A stretch of DNA of 64,000 nucleotides from the NCBI GenBank assembly GCA_002953655.1, contig CP025839.1, forward strand, positions 1,240,001 to 1,304,000. The letters are read 5' to 3'. Positions 1-8,316 of the stretch are shown piece by piece. Position 1 is the stretch's first letter. Each line of letters starts with the position of its first letter. Both the position numbers and the translations under genes were made by a program. The notes beneath the pieces are model-generated. The model worked only from the letters and a program-made list of their open reading frames with translations, was not told where the DNA came from and did not search any database. The stretch comes from Latilactobacillus sakei. GTDB lineage: Bacteria > Bacillota > Bacilli > Lactobacillales > Lactobacillaceae.

Positions 1-102
1 GCTGCTACACGCGCTATTGATATGGCCTCAACAAAAGGCTTAATCCATGCTAACAAAGCTGGCCGTGACAAGTCACGTTTAAACAAAATGATGGCTAAGT
101 AA
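1..102 (+). CDS. rpsT: 30S ribosomal protein S20, C-terminal part (5' end outside window)
   Basis: The first 102 bases read in one open frame ending in TAA and give the last 33 residues of a small, very basic protein ending KMMAK. The stretch around [14 protein letters not shown] matches the conserved C-terminal helix of ribosomal protein S20, which binds 16S rRNA in the small subunit. The start lies before the window. It is convergent with holA and followed at once by a strong terminator, as is usual for rpsT in lactobacilli. Confidence 0.93.
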   Translation, partial: AATRAIDMASTKGLIHANKAGRDKSRLNKMMAK

Positions 103-120
103 TTCTAACCAATATTTTAA

Positions 121-165
121 TAGGCCCGACTAAGACGTTTTCGTTTTAGTCGGGCCTATTTTTTT
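121..165 (+). terminator. rho-independent terminator of rpsT
   Basis: A perfect 13-bp inverted repeat (121-133 pairs with 146-158, arm TAGGCCCGACTAA) is followed by seven T residues. It lies between the convergent genes rpsT and holA. On the opposite strand the T tract is weak, so it mainly serves rpsT. Confidence 0.9.
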
Positions 166-170
166 GTATC

Positions 171-1199
171 TTATGCCACTTTTTTAGCGGCAAATTGGAG
201 CATGAACAGTTCAAATAACAATTCAGGTTGTCCTTGCCCAGTTTTAATTTTAACTTCGATTTCTTCTAATCCTAAATAAGCTTGCGCTAAAGTTTGCTTT
301 GAAAAATGTTTAATCTGTTGCATCGCCAATTTAATTCGGTACGGATGAATTTTTAAAACACTGGCTAAATTGCCCTGACTATACCCTTTTTCAAATAAAA
401 TTTTAACTTGTAATAATAAGCGGAATTGACCGATCAGAATCGCGTTAATTTTGAGCGGTTCCTCTTTTTGGAGTAGTAATTCATGATACATCGTCAAAAC
501 GGGGCCCACTTTTTTCTGCAAAACAAGCGGGACTAATGAAAAGACGTTATCTTCAATACTGCTGCTGACCAATTCAGCGACCGCCGTTGTCGTAATCTGT
601 TTAGTTTGTTGTGCGTACAGCATTAATTTCGGTAATTCGGCCATGATTTGACTATAATCACTATTGGTTTTACTAATCAACAAGGCTAGTGCTTCATTTT
701 CAATCTGCATCCCCTGTTGTTTCAACTCAGCGGTTACCAACTGTTGTACTTGGCGCTCATTCACTTTTTCAACCGAAACTAATGAAGCAACCTTTTTTAA
801 TTGCTTCACGATTTTTTTTCGCTCATCTAACTTAGGGTACGGCGCAAATAGCACCACACTCGTTGTTGGTTGTGGCTTTTCTAAATAGGCTTGGAAACGA
901 ACTAAATCCTGATCGAGCTTATTTTTAACCTTTTCACCCGTTAAAAAATAGGGATTTTGCATAAAGACAATTCGCCGCTCACCAAAAAACGGGGCTGATT
1001 CTGCATCATCCAAAGCATTCGCCACATCGGTCGTTGCTAAATCATAGCTCGCAAAATTCATCGTTTGTTCTTCTTCTGGTAGATAGTGTTTAAAGAGCTG
1101 CCGCGCTTTTTCAATCAACGCTGACTCTTGCCCTAAAACCAGGTAAAGCGGTGCTAATTGATTTTGTTGAATCTCTTTTTGTAATTGTTCAATTGTCAT
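171..1199 (-). CDS. holA: DNA polymerase III, delta subunit
   Basis: This 342-residue protein is the length expected for HolA, the clamp-loader delta subunit that opens the beta sliding clamp. The N-terminal segment PLYLVLGQE (about residues 17-25) is the degenerate P-loop region of the family, and the rest fits the three-domain delta fold. It is the last gene of comEB-comEC-holA: its ATG overlaps the comEC stop by 4 bases (ATGA), implying translational coupling. The comEC-holA-rpsT order is conserved in Bacillales and Lactobacillales. Confidence 0.93.
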   Translation of the reverse strand: MTIEQLQKEIQQNQLAPLYLVLGQESALIEKARQLFKHYLPEEEQTMNFASYDLATTDVANALDDAESAPFFGERRIVFMQNPYFLTGEKVKNKLDQDLVRFQAYLEKPQPTTSVVLFAPYPKLDERKKIVKQLKKVASLVSVEKVNERQVQQLVTAELKQQGMQIENEALALLISKTNSDYSQIMAELPKLMLYAQQTKQITTTAVAELVSSSIEDNVFSLVPLVLQKKVGPVLTMYHELLLQKEEPLKINAILIGQFRLLLQVKILFEKGYSQGNLASVLKIHPYRIKLAMQQIKHFSKQTLAQAYLGLEEIEVKIKTGQGQPELLFELFMLQFAAKKVA

Positions 1200-3463
1200 T
1201 TTTCACTATCCTTTATTGTTGTTTGCAGTTTCTCACTTTGACCGGGACCGTATGACCAGGTTAACATGCCCTGCTGCGCCGTTAGCCAATAAGGCACTTT
1301 GGCTTCTTGCAAAGTCGTCAAAGTTTCCTGGTGCGGATGACCGTAACGATTCTCTCTGCCGGCTGAGATTAATGCGCCTTTTAAGTGCCATTTTTTAATC
1401 ACGGTAGGGTCACTAGCCGTTTTACTACCGTGATGGCCAACTTTTAAATAATCGACGGTTAACTGTGGATACCGCTCGACAATCGCCCGTTCGCCTTCTT
1501 GTTCTAAATCTCCTGTAAACAGCCAGCTGGCCCCGCCAATTTGTGCCTGTAAAACTAACGAATCACTATTTTCGCCTTTTCCAGGCTTAGTCGGTGCTAA
1601 GACGTTAAACTTTTGCGACCCGACTTTAAAAGCAGTCCCGGCTAAATAAGGCTCGATCTGCACCGTTGCTAAAAACGGTCGTATTTGCCTTTGAAATTGC
1701 CGATTTTGTGGTAACCCAGCAGCACAGATGATTCGATCAACACGAATTTGTTTCAAAACCTGATTCAAATCACCAATATGATCGGCATCCTGATGAGAAA
1801 GTGCCACCGCATCAATATGGTCTATCCCTTGGCTATAGAGGTAATTAACCGTTACTTTTTCCGCCCGCGAAACCTGTGCCCGTCGTTGCCAAGCTGCTTG
1901 CGGTAGCGCTAGGCGGCCACCAGTATCAATTAAAAGCTGATGCCGGTTAAACGGCGTCTGAATCAACAAACTATCACCCTGGCCGATATCAAACATGACC
2001 ACTCGACCAGTCGGATTAAAATGAATCACTAAAAAACTAACCAAATATAAACTTGCTAATGTGCGTTTCAGCCGTTTACGCCACTGATTACTAATTGCCT
2101 GGCCATCGATTAACAAGAGGCTGACCGTCACAATCAATAGTAACGGTAATAATGGTATTTTACCAAACGTAATCATCGCATGGGGAATTTGAGCGACTAG
2201 TCCTAAGCCTTTGTAAATCAACTGTAACAACCACTCACATCCGTTAACCACTAGATTGCTAACAGGTAACATCACACTCGCTACAATCACCAAACCTAGC
2301 ACAATGGGCAGATAGATAGGCGTTACCAAGGTATTCATCATTATCGTTAGCACATGCCAGCGATAATTAAACCGTAAGCAAACCGGCAAACTCAATAAAC
2401 TTAGCCAGTAAGCAACTTTAAACGTACTACCCTCACCAACATAAATGAGCGCAAAAGCCATTAGATAGCTTAGAATCCCGCCCATACTATGCAGTAAATA
2501 AGGCTGCCAAAATAAATTGACGAGTAACACCAAGCTCCAACTATCTAATCTTGATTGCCGGATACCCAACTGTTCGCAAAGTAAGCGACATAAAATAAGC
2601 GCAATCGCGCGACTAATGCTCGTCGTCCCACCTACCAATAAGGCGTATACCGGCAATAGCCCAAATAACATACAGTTTAACCACTCACGCGGTATGTGGC
2701 AATAAGTCGCACACCACCGAATGACTTGCACTAAATAAAACACGTGCAACCCTGATAAACTTAAGAGATGAATAATCCCTAAGCGGCCCAAAACAACCTG
2801 GTAATGGTCAACTTGTACTTCCCGCAACCCCAACAACAACGTCTGCGCATGAAACCGTAGTGCTGTTGGTAATTTACGCAAATACAGCGCACACGTTTGG
2901 CGCCAATAATGTAACCAATCCAAACCGCTCCTAGGGCGTCTTAGCGCAAAAGTCGTTTCTTTGGCTAACGTCAGTTGGTAAAAGCAGCGCTTCTGTTGTG
3001 CTAAAAAACGCGCATAATCGAACTCATTCTCATTGGTAGCACCTGGTATGCGTTTAAAATCTTTTGCCCCATAGAACAAAACGGGTTGTCGGACCTGCTG
3101 CCAGCGCCGCTTCTCGGCGAATGTTTGACAGCGATAATAAGCCTTAACGCGCTGCCCATCTTGTTGGCCAACCGCTGTTAACTGAACACTATCACCCGCG
3201 ACTTGAATCGTATCCGGTTGCGCCTTAAAATACTGCGCTACCGGTGGTTGTGGTTGTGTCACACTAAGGTAGCTTATCCAAAAACGGCCGCCATAAACAA
3301 GACATAAACCGAGCGTCACAATCGTTATCTGAGTTTGCCGAAGACTGAATAATTTAACAAAAGCCAATAATACCAAGCCCCAGGTTAGCCAAGATGGCCC
3401 CCCAAGCATTAAGCTATTTAAACTGATTAAACAAATAACTAGATAAATCCAGTTGTTTTTCAT
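1196..3463 (-). CDS. comEC: DNA internalization competence protein ComEC/Rec2
   Basis: A 755-residue polytopic membrane protein that forms the channel for single-stranded DNA during transformation. Hydrophobic helices fill the N-terminus and roughly residues 220-480, with the Competence-domain signature LSLSGLH near residue 235. A soluble C-terminal metallo-beta-lactamase-like domain begins around residue 490 (FDIGQGDSLLIQ) and carries the metal motif SHQDADHIGD. The gene is intact and full length, so the uptake channel looks functional. It overlaps comEB upstream and holA downstream by 4 bases each. Confidence 0.95.
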   Translation of the reverse strand: MKNNWIYLVICLISLNSLMLGGPSWLTWGLVLLAFVKLFSLRQTQITIVTLGLCLVYGGRFWISYLSVTQPQPPVAQYFKAQPDTIQVAGDSVQLTAVGQQDGQRVKAYYRCQTFAEKRRWQQVRQPVLFYGAKDFKRIPGATNENEFDYARFLAQQKRCFYQLTLAKETTFALRRPRSGLDWLHYWRQTCALYLRKLPTALRFHAQTLLLGLREVQVDHYQVVLGRLGIIHLLSLSGLHVFYLVQVIRWCATYCHIPREWLNCMLFGLLPVYALLVGGTTSISRAIALILCRLLCEQLGIRQSRLDSWSLVLLVNLFWQPYLLHSMGGILSYLMAFALIYVGEGSTFKVAYWLSLLSLPVCLRFNYRWHVLTIMMNTLVTPIYLPIVLGLVIVASVMLPVSNLVVNGCEWLLQLIYKGLGLVAQIPHAMITFGKIPLLPLLLIVTVSLLLIDGQAISNQWRKRLKRTLASLYLVSFLVIHFNPTGRVVMFDIGQGDSLLIQTPFNRHQLLIDTGGRLALPQAAWQRRAQVSRAEKVTVNYLYSQGIDHIDAVALSHQDADHIGDLNQVLKQIRVDRIICAAGLPQNRQFQRQIRPFLATVQIEPYLAGTAFKVGSQKFNVLAPTKPGKGENSDSLVLQAQIGGASWLFTGDLEQEGERAIVERYPQLTVDYLKVGHHGSKTASDPTVIKKWHLKGALISAGRENRYGHPHQETLTTLQEAKVPYWLTAQQGMLTWSYGPGQSEKLQTTIKDSEK

Positions 3464-3948
3464 TCAGTCGCTTGTTCGTTCTCCAAGAAATTAACGAGTG
3501 TGTGTGCATCATCAACTGACAAATCAACTTGATCAAGTTCAATCCCTGATTTTTCAATTAATTTTAGCGCGTAAGGATCATTATGATAATCTTTTTGGTA
3601 ATGAATCTTACTAATACCCGCTTGAATAATTAATTTCGTACATTGTAAACAAGGGAAATGTGTCACATAAATTTCAGCGCCTTCGGTTTGAACCCCGAAC
3701 TTGGCACATTGCGTTAAAGCGTTCATCTCAGCGTGAATGGTTCTGAGACAATGACCATCCCGCATTAAGCAGCCAACGTCAATACAATGATCTTCATGGG
3801 CTACCGAGCCGTTGTAACCCCCGGCAATAATCCGCCGATTACGAATCACAAGTGCCCCCACAAATAGACGCGGACAGGTACTGCGCATCGATAATAAAAC
3901 CGACTGTAACATGAAATACTGATTCCAAGGCATTCTCTTATTGGCCAT
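3460..3948 (-). CDS. comEB: ComEB, dCMP deaminase family protein
   Basis: A 162-residue zinc-dependent cytidine/deoxycytidylate deaminase. The catalytic motif HAEMNAL and the zinc-ligand pair PCLQC are both present. Family members deaminate dCMP to dUMP; in the comE operon the role in transformation is unclear. Three consecutive ATG codons occur (3954, 3951, 3948). AAAGGAG lies one base before the first, so the third ATG, seven bases downstream, is the best start. The stop overlaps the comEC start by 4 bases. Confidence 0.92.
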   Translation of the reverse strand: MANKRMPWNQYFMLQSVLLSMRSTCPRLFVGALVIRNRRIIAGGYNGSVAHEDHCIDVGCLMRDGHCLRTIHAEMNALTQCAKFGVQTEGAEIYVTHFPCLQCTKLIIQAGISKIHYQKDYHNDPYALKLIEKSGIELDQVDLSVDDAHTLVNFLENEQATE

Positions 3949-3977
3949 CATCATGCTCCTTTTAATTGTTTCTTTCT

Positions 3978-4005
3978 AGTATAGCAAAAATACCACTTGA
4001 TAAAA
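3978..4005 (-). promoter_or_regulatory. candidate promoter of comEB-comEC-holA (extended -10)
   Basis: On the minus strand TGCTATACT (the -10 hexamer is 3978-3983) is a TGn-extended -10 about 25 bases before the comEB ribosome binding site. No convincing -35 is visible. It suggests comEB-comEC-holA can be transcribed apart from comEA, which fits the essential role of holA. Confidence 0.4.
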
Positions 4006-4713
4006 CTAATTCACACAAATTTGTGACCGCAATTGTTCAAACGTCTTCGGTCCTATCCCACCGACTTTTTGCAGATCTTCAATCTGCTTAAATTTCCCTT
4101 GTTCATCACGATAAGCAATTATTTGTTCAGCTTTTTTGGGGCCAACACCATTGAGGGTTTGCAGTTGGGTACTATCAGCCTGATTCAAATCGATTTTAGC
4201 GGTGTCACTCGTGCTCGACGCATTGGGACTCGTTCCAGTTGGCGCTTGTTCTGATGCACGCTCACTAGCCGTTGCAACTTGTTGTGGGGCCTGAATCAAT
4301 TCTTGATCAGTGACCACCTCACCTTTTTTAGGAATATAAATAATCAATTGGTCCGTTAACTTCTGGGCTAGATTAAGTCGTTTGGTCTCAGCTGCCTCAG
4401 TCGGACCACCCGCATTTTTGAGCACCTCAAATAAACGTGTTTCAGAGACCGTGATTGGATAAATACCCGGATAAGCTACAGCACCTTTAATATCCACAAA
4501 ACCCCCTTTTTTCTTAGTTGTCACTTGGTGTGTCTTTTTAGCAGCCGGCTTTGTTTTAGAAGCGCTCATTGCTAGCAGTTGCTCATTATGCGTTACTTTT
4601 TGTTTTTGTTGGGTTTTATGCCAATAAAAGCCCCCGCCTATGATGCCCAATAGCACTAAACACGGGACCCACCAAAAACGGCGATATCGCTGCCAATAAT
4701 CTTGCCACATCAT
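4006..4713 (-). CDS. comEA: competence protein ComEA, DNA-binding receptor
   Basis: A 235-residue protein that binds double-stranded DNA on the outer face of the membrane and passes it to ComEC. It has one N-terminal transmembrane helix (about residues 11-30), a lysine- and threonine-rich linker, a SLBB-type segment starting near GAVAYPGIYPI, a Ser/Ala/Thr-rich linker, and a C-terminal double helix-hairpin-helix (IDLNQADSTQLQTLNGVG and LQKVGGIGPKTFEQL). The start is the first of two ATGs behind AAGGAGGTGACG. An upstream terminator separates it from sepM, so it has its own control. Confidence 0.94.
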   Translation of the reverse strand: MMWQDYWQRYRRFWWVPCLVLLGIIGGGFYWHKTQQKQKVTHNEQLLAMSASKTKPAAKKTHQVTTKKKGGFVDIKGAVAYPGIYPITVSETRLFEVLKNAGGPTEAAETKRLNLAQKLTDQLIIYIPKKGEVVTDQELIQAPQQVATASERASEQAPTGTSPNASSTSDTAKIDLNQADSTQLQTLNGVGPKKAEQIIAYRDEQGKFKQIEDLQKVGGIGPKTFEQLRSQICVN

Positions 4714-4750
4714 CGTCACCTCCTTACTCTTATATACGTCTAAAAACACA

Positions 4751-4787
4751 AAAAAGTTTGCCGAAAATAAAAATCGGCAAACTTTTT
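4751..4787 (-). terminator. rho-independent terminator after sepM
   Basis: The inverted repeat AGTTTGCCGA (4755-4764) / TCGGCAAACT (4774-4783) is followed on the minus strand by a run of T. It ends the rsmD-coaD-sepM unit before comEA. Confidence 0.85.
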
Positions 4788-5833
4788 TAATGATTTTTCA
4801 AATAAGTTAACGCATCATCTAAGGTTTTGACCGGTACAATCTTCATCTTAGTATGAATTTTTTTAGCTGCGTTCTTAGCGATTGTATAATTATTTTGGTA
4901 ATCAGGGTCAACCTTCAAAATCGCCTTCGTTACCGGATCATCTGGTGCAAAAAAGATTGTGGCCCCTTCTTGACTAGCAACCAGAACCTTTTTATCGATT
5001 CCCCCAATCGCACCTACAGTACCATCAGCGGCCATCGTGCCGGTTCCCGCAATTTTGCGACCTTTTTGGAGATTTTGCTTCGTCAATTGATTATAAACTT
5101 GCAACGTAAACATCAAGCCGGCAGATGGGCCCCCAATATCACCGGCATCAATTTTAACTGGAATATCAGTTTCGATTTTAGAATGGTCAGTCAACGTAAT
5201 GCCTAGGCCCGGATGGTGTGTGCCTGGTAGTTTAATCAAACGATGCGTTGCTGTTTGCTGTTGCTTACCATGCTGATAACTAATTGTGACCTTTTGACCA
5301 ACTTTCAAACCTTGGACATACTTCACAAAAGCATTGGCATTTTTAAACTGATGATGATCAATCGCGGTAATCGTATCACCAACTGCCAAGTCATCCTTAA
5401 AAGCAGACTTATCTAACATTGACATTACATATACGCCCAGATACTTCGTATGGTAGGCTTTACCTGCTTTTTTATAAGCAGCTTCAACGGCCGCGTTAAT
5501 CGAACTATCCATATAGTACTTTTGAATCTGTTCGTAAGCTTCGGTATCCTCGTTACCCATCAATTCATCGCGACTTTCAATTTCCGTAAAAGGTTGTGTC
5601 TTGGACAATAATAATTGCAACGGCGTCACCGGTCCTCTGACACCAACCGTCGTCAACATAAAATGACCCTTTTGGTGATCATGTTTACCATCGACTTTGA
5701 CGTATTGGCTGGTATTTTCTGCAGTCCCGGTTCCTTCAATATAATAGCCAGTGGGCATTAAACAAACAACTGCAACAATGATTAAACCCACGATTGCAAT
5801 TAATCGTTTTGTCAGTTTCTTATTTTTTGGCAT
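4787..5833 (-). CDS. sepM: SepM-like PDZ / Lon-type serine protease
   Basis: A 348-residue membrane-anchored protease of the YlbL/SepM family. An N-terminal transmembrane helix (about residues 9-28) is followed by a PDZ domain (about 125-215) and a C-terminal Lon-type protease domain. The catalytic serine is in GGPSAGL (about residue 235) and the lysine in GGIDKKV (about residue 280), the expected Ser-Lys dyad. Streptococcal SepM trims a competence peptide outside the cell; whether this one processes a peptide pheromone is inference. The start is one base after the coaD stop. Confidence 0.9.
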   Translation of the reverse strand: MPKNKKLTKRLIAIVGLIIVAVVCLMPTGYYIEGTGTAENTSQYVKVDGKHDHQKGHFMLTTVGVRGPVTPLQLLLSKTQPFTEIESRDELMGNEDTEAYEQIQKYYMDSSINAAVEAAYKKAGKAYHTKYLGVYVMSMLDKSAFKDDLAVGDTITAIDHHQFKNANAFVKYVQGLKVGQKVTISYQHGKQQQTATHRLIKLPGTHHPGLGITLTDHSKIETDIPVKIDAGDIGGPSAGLMFTLQVYNQLTKQNLQKGRKIAGTGTMAADGTVGAIGGIDKKVLVASQEGATIFFAPDDPVTKAILKVDPDYQNNYTIAKNAAKKIHTKMKIVPVKTLDDALTYLKNH

Positions 5834-5834
5834 G

Positions 5835-6332
5835 CTAATCTCTTCCGTGTTTTAATTTTTCTTGGAGCGCAATTGCGACTGCTGGCGGTACCAATTGATC
5901 AACCTGTCCACCAAAAGCCGCAATTTCTTTAACCATACTGGATGAAATAAATGAAAATTCTTGTCTTGCTAATAATAACACGGTTTCTAACTGTGCATCT
6001 TGCGTCTGATTGAGCGCTGCAATATCCCGTTCGTATTCAAAATCATTAGCATTCCGAATGCCCCGAATCAGATAGCGGGCCCCAACTGCTTGCGCAAAAT
6101 TAGCGGTCAACGTTTTAGGTTGCGCTACCACACTCACATTGTCCAAATCGGCAATGACGGTTTCAATCAACGCGACTTTAGTGGGACCATCAAATAATGG
6201 CTTCTTCGCTGCGTTAGTCATGACTGCAATAATCACGCGGTCAAATAACCGACTTGCCCGTTCAACTGTATCTAGATGTCCTTTGGTAAAAGGATCAAAA
6301 CTGCCTGGAAATAATGCGATTCTTTCAGTCAT
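5835..6332 (-). CDS. coaD: phosphopantetheine adenylyltransferase
   Basis: A 165-residue enzyme that transfers AMP from ATP to 4'-phosphopantetheine, the penultimate step of coenzyme A synthesis. The nucleotidyltransferase signature GSFDPFTKGH is at residues 10-19 and the C-terminal ISSS motif (FISSSMVKE) near residue 127. The length is typical. It is tightly packed between rsmD (12-base gap) and sepM (1-base gap). Confidence 0.96.
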   Translation of the reverse strand: MTERIALFPGSFDPFTKGHLDTVERASRLFDRVIIAVMTNAAKKPLFDGPTKVALIETVIADLDNVSVVAQPKTLTANFAQAVGARYLIRGIRNANDFEYERDIAALNQTQDAQLETVLLLARQEFSFISSSMVKEIAAFGGQVDQLVPPAVAIALQEKLKHGRD

Positions 6333-6344
6333 CCGACCACTTCC

Positions 6345-6899
6345 TTAACCGATAAATTCGAAAATTGCCACTTCAGTAATCCCATAGTTTTGTTGGCGTT
6401 TCAATGTATAATGTGGGATTTCTTCAGGGTACGTTAAACTCGTGTCCGTTTCACAAAGAATAATCGCCCCTGGTTTTAAGAGATCCATCTTCACAAATTG
6501 TTGTAATTCGACTAACATTTGTTGTTGTTTATAGGGTGGGTCTAACAAAATTAAGTCAAACTGTTCTTTTGCATCTGCTAATTTTAACAATGCTTTTTCA
6601 GCTGGCATCTTCCAGATTGTGAAACATTCAGGCATCTTTGTCACTGCTACGTTATCTTGAATCGTTTGAATTGCCGCGTATTGGCGATCAATTAAATAAG
6701 CATGGTCCATACCACGCGAAACAGCCTCAATCGCGAGGCCACCACTACCAGCGTATAAATCAAGCGCTTGACCACCATCAAAAAATTGCCCCAGCATACT
6801 GAACATGGCTTCTTTCACTTTATCCGTTGTGGGTCTGGTCTTCATTCCGGGGACCGCCTTTAAGCGACGGCCACCAAATTCTCCTGCAATAATCCGCAT
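6345..6899 (-). CDS. rsmD: 16S rRNA (guanine(966)-N2)-methyltransferase
   Basis: A 184-residue Rossmann-fold SAM-dependent methyltransferase that modifies G966 of 16S rRNA. The SAM-binding loop DLYAGSGGLAIEA is at about residues 47-59 and the catalytic motif DPPY at about 121-124. AGGAG sits seven bases before the ATG. rsmD immediately before coaD is a conserved arrangement. Confidence 0.95.
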   Translation of the reverse strand: MRIIAGEFGGRRLKAVPGMKTRPTTDKVKEAMFSMLGQFFDGGQALDLYAGSGGLAIEAVSRGMDHAYLIDRQYAAIQTIQDNVAVTKMPECFTIWKMPAEKALLKLADAKEQFDLILLDPPYKQQQMLVELQQFVKMDLLKPGAIILCETDTSLTYPEEIPHYTLKRQQNYGITEVAIFEFIG

Positions 6900-6903
6900 C
6901 TCT

Positions 6904-7194
6904 TTACTCCTTTAATGCCGCTTTACTAGCGGTCTCTTGATTCGCTAATTCGGCTAATGCGCCAAATTCCATATCGAGCATGGGGCGTTGCGAACGCGTT
7001 ACTCGTTTAACATAGTGTAGTTTCTTTAATCGTTCGATAACCGCCGGTGCTTGGTCCGCATCAACGTATAAATAAACGTATTTCATTCGTTTAGACGTAT
7101 AATACACAAGTCCGTAACGTCGCAATTGTTTGACTTGCCGTAATGAATACAGCCAAACAACAATGCCTTGTCGTTGCGTCATTTCTAATGCCAT
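6904..7194 (-). CDS. ylbG: YlbG family protein (DUF2129)
   Basis: A 96-residue soluble protein matching the YlbG/UPF0298 family, with the N-terminal RQGIVVWLYSLRQVKQLRRYG segment shortened here to its hallmark WLYSLRQVK. Its function is unknown. It precedes rsmD by four bases, as in other Firmicutes where ylbG-rsmD-coaD-ylbL cluster. Confidence 0.85.
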   Translation of the reverse strand: MALEMTQRQGIVVWLYSLRQVKQLRRYGLVYYTSKRMKYVYLYVDADQAPAVIERLKKLHYVKRVTRSQRPMLDMEFGALAELANQETASKAALKE

Positions 7195-7217
7195 TTTATC
7201 AGTCCTTATCTTGTAGT

Positions 7218-8306
7218 TTATTCACCAATCACAACCAAGGTATGACCCTCTGTACAGATAATTTGAATCCGCTGGTAGGCTTGGTCGTGAATTGCTCGGT
7301 AAAATGCTGGATTGGTCTGCCGTTCAAAAATGAGCTGTTGCACACTGACTGGCTGATCAAAATAAAAGAGCTGTTGTTTAGTTAGTTGATAATCTGCTAA
7401 AGCCTTCGCGGTAAAATCTGCTTCAGTTAATTTTTGTGGTAAGGCCGTTTGTCGTTGTTGTTTAGCACGCTTCAATCGTCGTTTTCCAGAATCAGTTAAC
7501 AACGTCTTAGGTGCCTCTTCCAGCGTCTTTAGAAATAGTTGATCAGCTTCCAGTAATACGTCGCTCCGTAACTCAGGTAGCTTGGCGTTGAGCCGTATCG
7601 TCTGACAATACTGTAATAATGCCAATTGCCGCTCATCATCAACTTGTTGTGATTGACCTGTTGCGCCTTCTGGCACCGGTACTGGCGTCATTGAGGTTAC
7701 TGGATATAAGTTCGATTGCAACAAGCGATTGGCATTTAAATAAACCACCGTCGCCACGCCACCTTTTTGCATTACCAAAATCGCATAGGTTTTATTCTTA
7801 AATGCAATCAGTGGTCGCTGCCGTTGTTGCGTTTCGTTCAACTCAATTTGAAATTTTTGTTCATGTAAATTAAGCTCATAATTGGCTGGAATCGTCGTAA
7901 TCTGAGTAATTGCCTTTAACGACTGCCCAAATTCAAACGGCTTAATCGCGTTATCTTGACCAATTACCACTAATTGTTGCGTTGTCCCTGTTTGATCGTC
8001 AATCGTTGCTTCAACATAATGCCGGCTATTTAATTGAAATAACCATCGGCTCTGCAGGCCATCTTCTGCCGACTGTTTAACAGGTTGCCCATATTGCGCT
8101 ACCAATTTCGTCGCAGGTTGATTAATAAACTTCGCCGGCCCCTGCGTCTTTAATAATGGGTTTTGCGGATGCGTCAATTTTGTATGCTGTTTAACCCGGC
8201 TCTGCGTTGAATCAACTGTTGGCTGAGCATGATGCATAACGGGCCATGCATATAATAAGACTAACCATGCCCCCAATGCGATTAAAAAACGCCCCAAATT
8301 TTTCAT
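7218..8306 (-). CDS. membrane-anchored CAP-associated-domain protein (YlbC-like)
   Basis: A 362-residue protein with an N-terminal signal/transmembrane segment (about residues 5-24). Residues 60-200 resemble the CAP_assoc_N domain found before the cysteine-rich secretory protein (CAP) domain in B. subtilis YlbC; AQYGQPVKQSAEDG looks like its start. The C-terminal 130 residues would be the CAP-like part, but the usual CAP histidine/glutamate signatures are not evident, so it is diverged or degenerate. It sits just before ylbG, as ylbC lies in the ylb region of Bacillus. The role is unknown; an extracellular location is inferred. Confidence 0.6.
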   Translation of the reverse strand: MKNLGRFLIALGAWLVLLYAWPVMHHAQPTVDSTQSRVKQHTKLTHPQNPLLKTQGPAKFINQPATKLVAQYGQPVKQSAEDGLQSRWLFQLNSRHYVEATIDDQTGTTQQLVVIGQDNAIKPFEFGQSLKAITQITTIPANYELNLHEQKFQIELNETQQRQRPLIAFKNKTYAILVMQKGGVATVVYLNANRLLQSNLYPVTSMTPVPVPEGATGQSQQVDDERQLALLQYCQTIRLNAKLPELRSDVLLEADQLFLKTLEEAPKTLLTDSGKRRLKRAKQQRQTALPQKLTEADFTAKALADYQLTKQQLFYFDQPVSVQQLIFERQTNPAFYRAIHDQAYQRIQIICTEGHTLVVIGE

Positions 8307-8316
8307 TTGTGAGTCC

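Noticed and set aside
4714-4790. Competence sigma-factor box before comEA
   Set aside because: No convincing ComX/SigH-type box could be read; only an AT-rich TATA-like stretch is present.
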